This document shows positions 20,881-31,775 of a DNA stretch of 64,000 nucleotides, one piece after another (the stretch's first letter is position 1; every line of letters begins with the position of its first letter). The translations under genes were made by a program, and so were the position numbers. This DNA is from Platerodrilus igneus. Taxonomy: Eukaryota; Arthropoda; Insecta; Coleoptera; Lycidae. A model generated the notes under the pieces. It did not search any database and was not told where the DNA came from. It was given only the letters and a program-made list of their open reading frames with translations. The stretch covers positions 248,001-312,000 of the forward strand of contig JARFIW010001216.1 of the NCBI GenBank assembly GCA_036346225.1, written 5' to 3'.

Positions 20881-22790
20881 ATGTCATCAAGAAAGTGCAA
20901 AAACAGTCCTGATATATTTTGTTACGTGTGTGGTGATTTAACGATAGCAAAGCATCAACGAAACATAACAGAATTTATCAAAAAAACTTATCACGCTTAC
21001 TTTGGTGTAAAGCTTGGTGATCAGGACAAACCTTGGACTCCACACAAAGTGTGCTTTCAGTGTGTCGAGCTAATGAGAAAATGGACAAAAGGTACACGTA
21101 GCTCTTTACCCTTTGGCATTCCTATAATCCCGACACGGTCTGCTTGAAAATTGTTAGGCGAGCATTTTTCACAAAAATACACCCTCGTTCGGATGAGAGG
21201 TAAAATGGAGGTCCCGTGTGTGAGTGTTGTCACGCACGTTAAAGATCCCTATACCTTGCTTGGAACAACAAGGGTTCGGCAAAATTCCAAATTTTCCAGG
21301 TAAAAAAAAACTCGCTTCCTGGCCAATGTAGTACCCTCGGGTGGAGCATTGGAAAATCACATGTAAGGTATGGAGGGAACAAAAAAAAACCATGGAGACG
21401 ACTGTTACTTTTGTTCTTGCGATCTCAAGGGTTTCAATTCGAAAAATAAACATTCTATTCGATATCCTGATTTACTGTCTGCTAAACGACCTGTACCTCA
21501 TAGACCAGGAATTCCCATTCCTCCACCTTTTCTTCACACCATCCAACAGCAATCATCAGATGAAAGTTCAAACGAAAAAACCGATGAAAACGAATTCAAT
21601 CCTAATATAGACCAACCTCGGCAGTTTATCCAAGCTGAACTAAATGACTTAGTGAGAGACGGGCCTCTCGAAAGATGCTGCACAAATCTTAAGATCACGA
21701 CTGAAAGACAAAAATCTCTTGGCTCCAGAAACCACATTTTGGTGGTATAGGCATCGTGAAAAATAGTTCGCGGAATATTTCTCTCAAAAGGGTTCACTGG
21801 TGTATTGTAATAATATTCCTGTTTTAGTGATGAAACTGGGAGCTGATAATTAAGATTCCACAACATGGAGGTTATTTATTGTTTCTTCTAAGAGAAGTCT
21901 GAGAAGTCTTCTTGCACAATAGTAATACTTATGCCTTGGTGCCTGTTGCTCACTCCGTGCATCTCAAAGAAACGTATGAGAATCTTGAGCTGTTGCTAAA
22001 TACAATAAAGTGTAGCGAATATTATTGACAACTCTGTGCAGACCTCAACATAATATCCATGCTTTTGGGTCAGCAGTCTGGATTCACAAAGTATCCATGT
22101 ATTTTGTGCGGTCGAGCGCGAAATTTACATTACGTCAAGAAAAAGTGGCCACTCAGAGAAAGACTTGTACCGGGACAAAAAAATGTACTGCGTGTTGCAT
22201 TAGTTGACCCAAAATTAGTTCTTTTGCCTGCCCTTCACATAAAGTTAGGATTGATGAAGCAGTTTGTCAAAGTTTTAAATAAACTAGGTGACTGCTTTAA
22301 ATACATGCGCGACAAATTTCCTGCACTTTTTGAAGCTAAACTTAAAGAAGGAATTTTTGTAGGCTCTGAAATTCGAACCTTAAAATCGGACAGATTGTTC
22401 CAGAATACAATGACCCAGGATGAATCTGAAGCAAGGAGTTCTGTCGTAGAAGTCATAGGCGGTTTCCTTGAAAACAACAAGTCTTCAAACTACAAAGAAA
22501 TTGTAGCCAACATGGTCGAAAATTATAAAAAACTGGGATGCAATATGAGCGTCAAACTTCATTTTCTGAATTCCCACGTTGACTCTTTTCCCGAAAATTT
22601 TTGAGCTGTCAGCGAGGGACAAGGAGAGAGGTTGCTTCGAGACGTAAAGGAGATGGAGAGACGTTACCAAGGAAAATGGGAAACTAGAATGATGACTGAT
22701 TGCTGCTAGACCTTGAAGAGGGACTCGCTTACAACAATTCACAAAAAGAAAACTACAAAACGCAGTTTTGAGGGAAAAACAGAACGATTT
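20881..22790 (+). pseudogene. Relic of a repetitive arthropod protein family, CxxC-rich
   Basis: The frame opens at 20881 with CKNSPDIFCYVCGDLTI, then AYFGVKLGDQDKPW and HKVCFQCVELMRKW. Cysteines at residues 14, 17, 58 and 61 form a C-x2-C ... C-x2-C layout reminiscent of ZAD zinc domains. After a SINE at about 21130 it resumes with KKNHGDDCYFCSCDLKGFN, NDLVRDG, NLLAPETTFWWYRHREK and, from 22059, LLGQQSGFTKYPCILCGR, LLPALHIKLGLMKQFVK and NMSVKLHFLNSH. It ends with GERLLRDVKEMERRYQGKWE near 22670. I know this order from multi-copy uncharacterised arthropod proteins, probably transposon-linked, though I cannot name a function. Breaks are frameshifts near 21650 and 21830-22060 and TGA codons at about 21772 and 22602. 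Confidence 0.7.
21130..21366 (+). mobile_element. 5'-truncated SINE inside the pseudogene
   Basis: It starts within the B box side of the head (TCCCGACACGG) and runs to the 3' tail CATGTAAGG. It splits codons that are adjacent in the family: SLPFGIP on the left, and tryptophan, arginine, E/Q and KNHGDDCYFC on the right. No clear target duplication was found. Confidence 0.8.
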
Positions 22791-22799
22791 TATTCAAAA

Positions 22800-24590
22800 A
22801 AACTAACGATTGTCTAACATAGATTATACTGCATTGTTTTTTTAATGAACAACTCAATTTTGCAATGTAATTTTCTATTAAATATAGTTTCAATAAATAT
22901 TTTCTCAATATTTTTGGCAGTTTCTACGAAAAATTTTAAACACACTTTTCCTGAAAACCTGACGTGCTGGAAAAACTAAACACAGATTCGTGATCAGCAC
23001 ACCACATTTACTATAGGACACCTATTAAACTTGAAACACTTTTTCATGAAAAAAAAATGTAGGCCTGTGTTATTAATGTAAAAGTACAACTCTCTTTGCC
23101 ACAATATTCTTTTTCAGTGTAATACCTCTAAATACGTATTTTGACCACTAAGTGGTCATCATCAGTAAAAAACAGCTAGTTTACAACTGCCAAACTGACA
23201 GTTAAACTTAAATTAAAGCTAGTTCTACTTCCGAGGATATTCTGCTTACCAACTAGACCGAAGTGAAACTTAGCAAGTACAAAATTCAATAATAAATTGT
23301 GCAATTATGTCTATGCAAACTGTGACGTTTTCACTTTGATTATTTTACTAAAAAGACAACTTTTAGCCGATAGAGCAAGAAAGTGCTTGTCCAAAAGCAA
23401 ATTTTTCTCCAACTTATTGCAAGGAAACTCATTTGTAATAACAACAGTTCTTTCTGATCAACTGATTACAGGATCTTTTTCAAGTATTTATAAGTACAAT
23501 GCAATTCTAAAGCACACACGATATTTTATTTGCAGCTAAAGGTTAGGATGCTATCTTTTTAATTACTATTTGATGCACTTATAATTAACTATCGAAGCAC
23601 TAATTATTAATTTATATAGATCTCTGAAATAATTTATATCACGTAGAGAAATTTATTTCCACAGGTACTAGAATTATGCAAATAACATTGTAACCTTCGG
23701 TTTTATTTAATAAATTCATATTATCTATCTCGTATACTTTTTCATTTTAAAATTCATATTTTAGGAAGTTAAGTGCATTGTGATTTACTCGATGTAGTTT
23801 TAAAATAGTTTATCTTATGCTTGTTAGGGCAGGTGGTCGAAATTCCATTTGGCATGTTAGCCATTTTAGAAATCCATGATGAGTAAGCGGTTCAATTCAA
23901 TACATATTCTTCGTAAGCCGTGTAGTACCCATTCCCAGAATAGATGCTAAGAAGTTTCAGTAAGAAGTCACTTTCACGTTTCACGTGCATGCCAAGCACG
24001 TGTTTAGGTTAGTTGTTAAACCCCACTCATTTTCGAGAGTTGTAACAGAGGGTAGTTCGTAGTTCTTCAGAGTCAGTCAGCGTTGGGTACGCAAGGGTTA
24101 AGGTGTGAATGCACCGTCGGTAGCTCGGAGACGAAAAGCTGAACAGGTCGCGCGAGGAAAATGTGCTTTTAAACAATTCGAATGCATGATCGAATTGTTA
24201 CCCCGTATTTATATTGGGGATATTTAATTTCTACGGTGAGTTGTGCGATCTGAGGGTCTCCGAATGTAATTCAGTGGAATTCCTTACCCAACGTACATAA
24301 AGTCTTTAGTTTTACGGTACTAGGCGAAGGAGTTAATTATTAACACACTAAGACGATATTTCTATAGATATACCCTTTAGTTTCAAGTCTAGTTCAAGCG
24401 GGATCCTTTTAAATAGTAAGAGTTAGTAGTTCATAGAGTGCATTTTATTGTGCTTCGTCTGAAACCGTCTTCAGGGATCGCTTATGTTGCCGTCCTAGTC
24501 CTGGAGCTTCCACATATTTTTGTGATACCATCAAAGAAACCCGGTGCTGAATTCCTGGATTTACAACAATATTTCTGTGCTGTGCTGTTC
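22800..24590. other. AT-rich stretch with two palindromic signals
   Basis: No coding region recognised. It contains a hammerhead-like motif on the minus strand at about 23138-23165 and a perfect 10-bp inverted repeat at 24172-24199 (AACAATTCGA/TCGAATTGTT). The 24000-24480 segment is less AT-rich and could be an LTR or 5' UTR of an unrecognised element. Confidence 0.4.
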
Positions 24591-24595
24591 ATTGC

Positions 24596-25545
24596 CATAA
24601 ACATTTTTCTTATCTTTGCTTGTAATATATCCTGTACTATTCCAGAAAAATGCCTTAGAACGTATTCTGCCTTCTATTTCTCCTATTTTTTCCCACGGAT
24701 ATCTTTATTCCTTTACTATTTCTATAACCAATTTGTTATTAACTTTGTCTGTCCATGCTATCATCCTCATACATCGGAAACACAACATTTCAAAAGTCTG
24801 CTACCGTTTTTCGGTCTGCTTTTCGTACTGCCCCTATTTCATATGCATACTGTGCTGTGCTCCACACATTTGGTTTCAACAATTTTCTTCTTGTTTCTAT
24901 GTTTGTTGTCTTTGATCATAGGCGCTGTTCTTTCTTGTTAAATGCAGTTCAGTACCCTTCTATTGTTTTACAATTATATACCCCATACAGTGGTTGTGTA
25001 GGGGGGTAAGCAACATGTGGTTCCCAAGTTACCCCAGCACTTGAACATTTCATCACCATCATCACCATTAGGTCCTCAGTCCTAGAACTGGTTGGACGCG
25101 CACCCTCATTGTTTCCTAGTCTGATCTAGCCTACACATTTCCGTGAAATTTTCAGTCTGCATCTATCACTATCTGTGTGCTAAAGTCTGATCTCGGTCTA
25201 CCTCTCCTCTCTTTTCCTACCTCTGCTTGGAGTACTTGAACATTTGCCGATTTAATATTTTTTCCAATATATCGTTTCGCATAATCAACATTAGTTGCAG
25301 ATATTTCACAACCAACACCTGTAGTTGTTTATAATAATCCTCAGATTTATATGCGCTTATTTTTTCGGCATTAGGTTTCCGTCTCGAAACTGGTTGGACG
25401 CGTACCTCCACTTATTTATATTTTGAGCTAGCCTACACAGTTCCCTGAAATTCCCACACAGCCTATATACAGCTCGGTTCCTCTTCTATTGTTTTCTAAC
25501 TATATGTCCTATTTCACCGAGATTCAGTGGTATGTGAAAGGGGGG
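24596..25545 (-). repeat. RTE-like LINE 3'-end fragments in tandem
   Basis: At least two successive copies of the RTE-like C-terminal/3' UTR segment lie in minus orientation. Marker words are the complements of AACTGGTT (25088 and 25390), the CACTATCTGTGTGC block (25170) and the CTGTGCTCCACAC block (24855). They are diverged from copies A-C and from each other. A SINE adjoins on the right. Confidence 0.7.
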
Positions 25546-25548
25546 CAG

Positions 25549-25846
25549 GGCGGCTCCGTAGTGTAGTTGGTATGCGAGTGACAACTATGCCCAAGGTCCC
25601 GGGTTCAAATCCCGACACGGTCCGTTTGAAAAATGTTAGGCAAGCATTTTTCACAAAAATACGCCCTCGTTCGGATGAGAGGTAAAATGGGGGTCCCGTG
25701 TATGAGTGTAGTCACGCACGTTAAAGATCCCTACCTTGCTTGTGACAGCAAGGGTTTGGCAAAATTCAAAAAAATTTTCAGGTAAACAAACTCGCTTTCT
25801 GGCCAATGTAGTACCTTCAGGTGGAGCATTGAAAAATCAAATGTAA
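25549..25846 (+). mobile_element. Full-length tRNA-headed SINE (reference copy)
   Basis: This is a complete plus-strand copy. The head is GGCGGCTCCGTAGTGTAGTT with an A box around TAGTGTAGTTGG and a B box GGTTCAAATCC (25602-25612). A middle part containing GTCACGCACGTTAAAGATCC and a 3' hairpin CCAATG ... CATTG with a CTTCAG loop follow, ending in ATGTAAG without a poly(A) tail. It sits at the junction between LINE 3'-end fragments, where SINEs recur elsewhere. Candidate target copies are CCCTCTTAACATATC and CCCCTTTCACATACC on the opposite strand. Confidence 0.85.
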
Positions 25847-26699
25847 GATATGTTAAGAGGGTTAAGCATCCTGTGGCTGCCAAGATCCCCCAACATTTAG
25901 ACATTTGCCGAATATATAGTTTTCCAATAAATCCTTTCATACAATTAACATTATTCGAGAATATTGCCCAACCAGTTCTGGTAGTTGCTTATAATAATCA
26001 TCAGGTTTAAGTACAGTTATTTTTTTCGTCATTAGTTTTCCATTTTGGGACTGGTTAGTCGCGTACCTTCATTGATTTTTATTCTGAGCTTGTCTGCACA
26101 TTTCCCTGAAATTTCTACAGCCTACATCTTTCACTATCTGTGTACAATCGTCTAACCTAGGTGTACCTCTACTTCTTTTTTTCCTATCTCTGCTTCTAAT
26201 ATATTCCGCACTATGCCTTCATGCCGAAGTATGTGTTCTATCATCCTATCTTCTATTTTTTACTATTTTCCACATATTTCTTTCTTCCCCTACCATTTCT
26301 AGTACCTCTTTGTTCTTAAGTTTGTCTGCCCATGATATTTTCATCATACGACTGTAGCACCACATTTCAAGGGCTTCTACCTTTTTCTTGTCCGCTTCTC
26401 CTACTGTCCAGGCTTAACAGCCGTACAGTGCTGTGCTTCACACATATGTTTTAAGCCGTCCTTTTCTTGGTTTTATGTTTGTTGTCTTTGAACTCAGTAG
26501 TTGCATTTTCTTGTTAAATGTGGCACGACCTTGTGCTAATTTTTGTTTTATATTTTTTGTGCTTTTCCCATCTTGCGTTATTTGGCTTCCTAGGTAGCAG
26601 ATATCCTTAACCTCTTGTAAGTTTTCTTTACCTATTTGTATACGTGTTTTTGATTTATTATTCCCTACTTTGCATACTAGTACTTTAGTTTTACTTGTG

Positions 26700-27529
26700 T
26701 GCTAATTTTCATAACGTATCGCTCTGTTAGAACTGTTTGCATTTCATTAAGAGCAGTTTCTAACTCTTCCTTTCTAAATGCTTATACCGCTATATCATAT
26801 GCAAATCTAAGCATATCAATTTTTTGTCCCTGCATAGTAATTCCAAATGTCTTCCTGCATTTGAAAGTATTCATAGCCTTAAATGTACAAGTTAAAAATT
26901 AATGGGAATTGGACACATCCCTGTCTCACCCCTTTCCTAATATTTACTTCTCTACGTTCCTGCTCGAATTCTATTACTGCTGTTTGTTCTTTGTGTAAGC
27001 TATGTACCATTCGTCTATCCCTAAAACTCATTCCAATCTTTTTGAGTATTTCAAATATTTGCTTCCATTTTCCATTGTCGAATGCTTTTTCCAGATCTAC
27101 AAACCGTATATACAAGCTTTCCCCTTTTTCTATTGTTTTCTTTATTATCACTCTCAGAGCTAAAATAGCCTCCCGTGTTCTCCTGTTTCGCCTAAACCCA
27201 AATTGAACTTCTCCTTTAGTTGTTTTTTCCATTTGTCATTGAACAATTTTAGTTAATATTTTTGACATGTGTGCTGTCAAACTTGTTTGAAAATTTTTAC
27301 ATCTATCCGTGCCTTTTTTTGGTATAGTAACTATGAGGTTACGTTTGAAATCTTTGGGTATCTCGACCGTCTCATACACACAGCTTACAAGTTGGAAGAG
27401 ACGTTTTATTACTGCTTGTCTAGCAGCTTTCAGGGTTTCTGTTTGCAGCTTATCTGTACCCGGCGCCTTACCATTTTTCAGATCCCTTAATGCTAATTCA
27501 AATTCATCTCTAAGTATAGGATATTTCAA
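26700..27529 (-). pseudogene. Reverse transcriptase domain of RTE-like copy B
   Basis: 27529-27236 carries YPILRDEFELALRDLKNG then KAPGTDK, and 27232-26879 carries QFGFRRNRRTREAILALRV, FVDLEKAFDNGKW (block A) and VNIRKGVRQGC (block B). The FADD region near 26800 is damaged: the plus strand reads a shortened version of the block that is intact in copy C. Two frame changes separate the pieces. Confidence 0.85.
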
Positions 27530-27540
27530 GTTATCATTTT

Positions 27541-27875
27541 TGTACTTTGAATAAATTAATCAAGCCTAAATTTTCGAAGGACCAGTACATAAATACATAT
27601 GTACACACGTGACCAAGTATTTCAATTTATATGTAAATTCAACACACTCACCTGAACAAAACACATCACGTTCCAACTGTACTCTGGGCACAACACATCA
27701 CGTCCTTTCGTCTATAAGGATGGCGGCAAACAGCGCGGAATGTCCGTTTTCCATGCACCAGGTAAACAAACCACAGCGGGTGGTCGAGAGTGGTGGTTTC
27801 ACTAAATTAAAATACTAGTATATCCGCGAACAAAGTTTACACCCACAAATTTACAATATAACCATATTCTAAACA
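27541..27875. mobile_element. 335-bp TG...CA insert, solo LTR or TRIM-like
   Basis: It begins TGTACTTTGAATAAA and ends CTAAACA, flanked by ATTTT at 27536-27540 and 27876-27880. Copy A shows the uninterrupted site. The insert is more GC-rich in its middle and on the minus strand holds CAGGTGAGT, a consensus 5' splice site. It encodes nothing obvious. The TG...CA ends and 5-bp duplication suggest a short solo LTR or terminal-repeat element. Confidence 0.65.
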
Positions 27876-28289
27876 ATTTTCAATGTCTGATTTCTGTTTT
27901 AGTTCCTCTGCTGCATATATATTCACTATATATTCTTCCCATCTACCCATTTTCTATAATGACGTTTCCTCCCGCGTCGCTTATATTTTTGCTGTATGAT
28001 TTTATATTTCTAAAATTCATTTTAACTAGTTTGTATGCTTCATCTGTCTTTCCTATTTCCATCTTAGTTTGTACCTCTTTGCACTTTTCATCAATCCATT
28101 GTTCTTTAGCTTTCCTGCATTTGCGAATAATTTTCCATTTTATGGCTTTGTACCTCTGTTTTCCTGTTTCGGCTAATCTATTTTTGTATTTTCGTTTTTC
28201 TTCAATTAAATTCAGAATATACTTTGTTATCTATGGTTTCTTATTTTCTTTTGTGTATAACCGCCATGTCTAAGCAGGATTTAATGTTA

Positions 28290-29474
28290 TTCCATTCTGT
28301 TTCTACTTCCTTAGTATCAGAATTTTTCCCGATATCTTTTAGAAATTCATTTGACCTTTTTCAACTTTTTTATGAATATCTTTATCTTTTAGTTTCTCAA
28401 AGTTAACGTGCCTCTTTCCGTTTCCTTTTTCAAATTTTTAAATTAAGTGCAATCTTCATAATTACGATGTTGTCAGTGTCTATATCTGCTTCTGGGTAGG
28501 TTCTACAGTCCTCTACTTAATTCCTAAACCGTTGTCTAACAAGAATGTAATCTATTTGATATCTTCCTATATTGTGATGATTAAATTGTTCTTGTCGCAA
28601 AATTCTACCAGTCTATTTTCCCTGTCGTTTTTTTTTTTTCGGGCTTAAACCAAATAAACCTACTACCGCTCCTTCCCTACCTTCGCCTACCACTGTATTA
28701 AAATCCCCCGTAATTATTAAACCTTCATGTCTTTTTACGTATCTTAGTATGTCTTCGATATCTCTGTAGATTACTTTTAACTCTTCGTCACTGTAGCTAG
28801 AGGTCGGCATCGGGTCGGCATGTATACTTGTATTATTACTGTGTTTGCCGGTTTAGATTCTAATCTAACCATGAGTACTCTTTCGTTCTTTTGTAAGCAA
28901 TTTTCTACAGTATCCTATTTTTTTCACATAACTATCCCCACACCGAATTTCCTTCCTCTACTGCTGTATAAAGTTTCCCCGCTTGAAAAATGTTAGGCGA
29001 GCATTTTTCACAAAAATACACCCTCGTTCGGATGAGAGGTACAATGAAGGTCCCGTGTGTGAGTGTTGTCACGCACGTTAAAGATCCCTACCTTGCTTGG
29101 AACAGCAAGGGTTCGGCAAAATTCAAAATTTTTCAGGTAACAAAAACTCGCTTCCTGGCCAGTGTAGTACCTTCGGGTGGAGCATTGGAAAATTACATGT
29201 AATGTATAAAGTTTCCACTCCAAAAACCCCCTGCATCTGGCCACCGAACTTCGCTGATCCCTACTATGTCTAGTGCTAACTTATTCATTTCAATTACCAA
29301 GTTCTCTAGCTTACCTACTTGCTTCATACTTCTAACATTCCACGCTTCAACTCACAAAATATTCCCGACTCTTATTTTAAACTTTCCGAGCGCATCCTCT
29401 GAAGTAGGCCTCTCCCGGAGATCCGAATGGGGGACTATTTTAACTCCGGAATCTTTTACCCCAGAGAATGCCAT
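28290..29474 (-). pseudogene. Endonuclease domain of RTE-like copy B
   Basis: It starts at the methionine complement of 29472-29474. A SINE at 28979-29203 cuts it early. The best-preserved part (28810-28613) reads SSYSDEELKVIYRDIED then LIITGDFNTVVGEGREG, the catalytic GDFN block. The part corresponding to RYTWKMPGDIG is partly deleted near 28580. A basic linker follows to 28290. Confidence 0.8.
28979..29203 (+). mobile_element. 5'-truncated SINE with 13-bp TSD
   Basis: The tRNA-like head is missing; it begins CCGCTTGAAAAATG. It ends CATGTAAT, followed by the second copy of GTATAAAGTTTCC (28966-28978 and 29204-29216). This pins the SINE 3' end at CATGTAA and shows that 5' truncation occurs in this family, as with LINE-mediated copying. 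Confidence 0.9.
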
Positions 29475-29740
29475 AATATTTATTACAATTTAAGTACGCT
29501 GTGTACCTGGAAAGTAATGTGGTAGTTTCCCGTTGCCTTCCACATAGCGGTAGTGTCTTTTAGACTGGCATACCGACCCCTATGGTCTCTGTCAATCAAT
29601 GTACCAAAAGAGCCGCTGCCCTGTCTAAGTCTGGTTCCTTACTAACGACCCTACTGCTTTGGTTGAACCTGTAGTTTGGCTCTTTAGCTCATTAGAACAC
29701 GCAAGTCATTCCACTTTTGGCAAGGTGCAGGTGCATTCGC

Positions 29741-31680
29741 AACGGACCAGTTACTTAACCAATATTAATACACGAATTTCGTACAACCGACACAAACTAA
29801 GCTTTATCCTGATTGGCCTACTGCGTATATCTAAAGATAAAAAAACAGCTTAAATTGATTCCAGTTTAAGAATCCAACGAACTTTATGCATATGTAAATT
29901 GCTACGAATACAACTGCGGTACTGTTTTTTGTTACACTACACTGTTATTAAGCGAGCACCAACGTAAATGTCTGAATACTAATAAATTCTTATTTTAACA
30001 ATGAAATAAACATCAACAAAACATGCAGCGACAGAATGTTAAAATTTTATCACTTTTCTCTGAGTACAAGTTTCAACCACCCTGTTCAAAGCAAGACAAA
30101 CGTGGGTGTCAGAAATTCATAATCCAACGTGTTGACTGAAAGTGGTTTAGAGCTTTGGGATAAAATGATAGCTAGTGGTTGTTTTTACATAAAGCAATCT
30201 GGATTAGTTAAATAAGGACCACTTCGATATTTTATGATTTCGAGGAACACCTTGTTATGCATGAATAAAAGCTTGATTAATCACAATTGTAATAATAAGA
30301 ATGGAAGACATAATAAAGGATAAATACCTTGTTTTAACATGATGTGAAAGCACTTGCCATTTTGTTGATTGGAAAACACGTCTCTTCGCGTGCACGTCCA
30401 CAGTTCATAACGTCCCGAGACTGAAAGTCAATGTTACTAGAAAACGTCGACTTTAGATTCGCACTGCACTGTTGCCGAACAGTGCACAATAAACTTAAAG
30501 TTATAAATAAAGTTTTTGAACATTGCATTTACAGGAAAACATAATATAGTCTTGGATGACGGAACAGAAAGCATTCACTACATAAGCACATTCACTAGGT
30601 AACGGTAAATTATTTAATTCCGCAATCAAGCGCGTTCGGGAACTTTTGTACACTGACAAACCCGAATTTATAACATTACCGTTACGCGAATTACTGCGAA
30701 CCGATTCATGTGCTTGGCGGAAGCTATCAGCTTCCAGCAACGATTTGAATGAATGCATGTGAGGTTTTCGAATCATTCTTTCCATTATGCGACGACGCAA
30801 TTTATAAGCTATAATATTTTAGAGAATTCCCAAATTTCAACTATTCACACGGTTTGTCCGATATGCACTCAACTTGCAGTTTCAGGTCAAGGGTTTATCG
30901 GTACATGAGAACATCAGGTACTCTCGCGGTTGCTGTTTACTATTAAGCATGTGCGTCATCGGGTAAGCCCTATATTTTTGAATTATATTATTTTATGAGC
31001 TTTTGTCTGTTTAAACAATTTATAATAAATGCAGTATCTTTGCAATGCATAAAAAAATTTCGACTCATCGCTGATAGGCCGATTAGTTTTGGAAATATGA
31101 TGATGTTTGTCGAATTTAGTATGTGTATAGTAAAGTTTCCGTTTTTAATTGCTGGTTTAATTGCTATCTATTTCGGTATTTTGCTTTAATAATATAATTG
31201 AATAGTCACGTTATAAACTTGTATAAAATTGTTCGTGTAGTTTCTTACTTCAGTTCCTAAACTCGCTAAAATTGATAAATGTTTTCCTAGATACCGATGT
31301 ATGTATAATCAACGGGCGAGCGTTCCAATCGGTAGATAAGATTTGGCTTAAATCATTGCGTTCCTTTACTGTCTTTATTTGCTTTAAACAATATTTTTTT
31401 AAGTACATTTCAAGCTTTAGCCCCTCTCCCTCTCGTACATAGTATACAGAAATGCTATAAAACTCTTGCGATTCGCTTAATATTGCTTACTTCATACGCG
31501 CAATACTTGCTTCTCTCGAGATTTAAATATGTACGAAGTAACCACGGCCTATTCGATACTTTTCTTGGAAAAATTACTATTCCTGTCAACAACCAATAAT
31601 CTGTATTTATTTTTCCAACAAGTCCAACATATTTTACGGAATTGATTATACTTGATGCTGTCAGTATATAAACGTAACGA
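29741..31680. other. AT-rich stretch without recognised genes
   Basis: Only short frames of no known family. The minus frame at 30800-30504 (99 codons) has no motif I recognise and is probably chance. Confidence 0.5.
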
Positions 31681-31775
31681 AGAACGTAATTATTCGCGTT
31701 TAGATCCAATGTAGTACCTTCGAATGGAACATTGGGAGACGTGGCCGCAAGTGTAGCGGTTCTTATTCAAATTAT
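31680..31775 (+). repeat. Diverged copy of the R1/LOA-like LINE 3' end
   Basis: It has TTCGCGTTTAGATCCAATG at left, then hairpin 1 CCAATG (31706-31711) with CATTGG (31730-31735) and hairpin 2 GGCCGC (31743-31748) with GCGGTT (31756-31761), then CTTATTCAAATTA. It matches 16175-16260, with the second stem preserved by a compensatory change. It is probably a very short 5'-truncated LINE insertion. Confidence 0.65.

Larger units (their letters stand above)
25847..29740 (-). mobile_element. RTE-like LINE copy B, near full length
   Basis: It has the same layout as copies A and C: 5' UTR at about 29740-29475, start codon complement of 29472-29474, endonuclease, reverse transcriptase, C-terminal region and 3' UTR to about 25850. 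It is interrupted by a SINE (28979-29203) and a 335-bp insert (27541-27875), both with target duplications. Net length is about 3.3 kb. It is heavily mutated. Confidence 0.85.

Noticed and set aside
25549..25625. Possible tRNA gene with good A and B boxes
   Set aside because: The same head is attached to a SINE body in many places, and the ends do not form a proper acceptor stem. They are SINE promoters.
27720..27765. ATG GCG GCA ... CAG followed by GTAA, like a first coding exon
   Set aside because: It lies inside a 335-bp insertion with target duplications and is only 14 codons long; no further exon was found.
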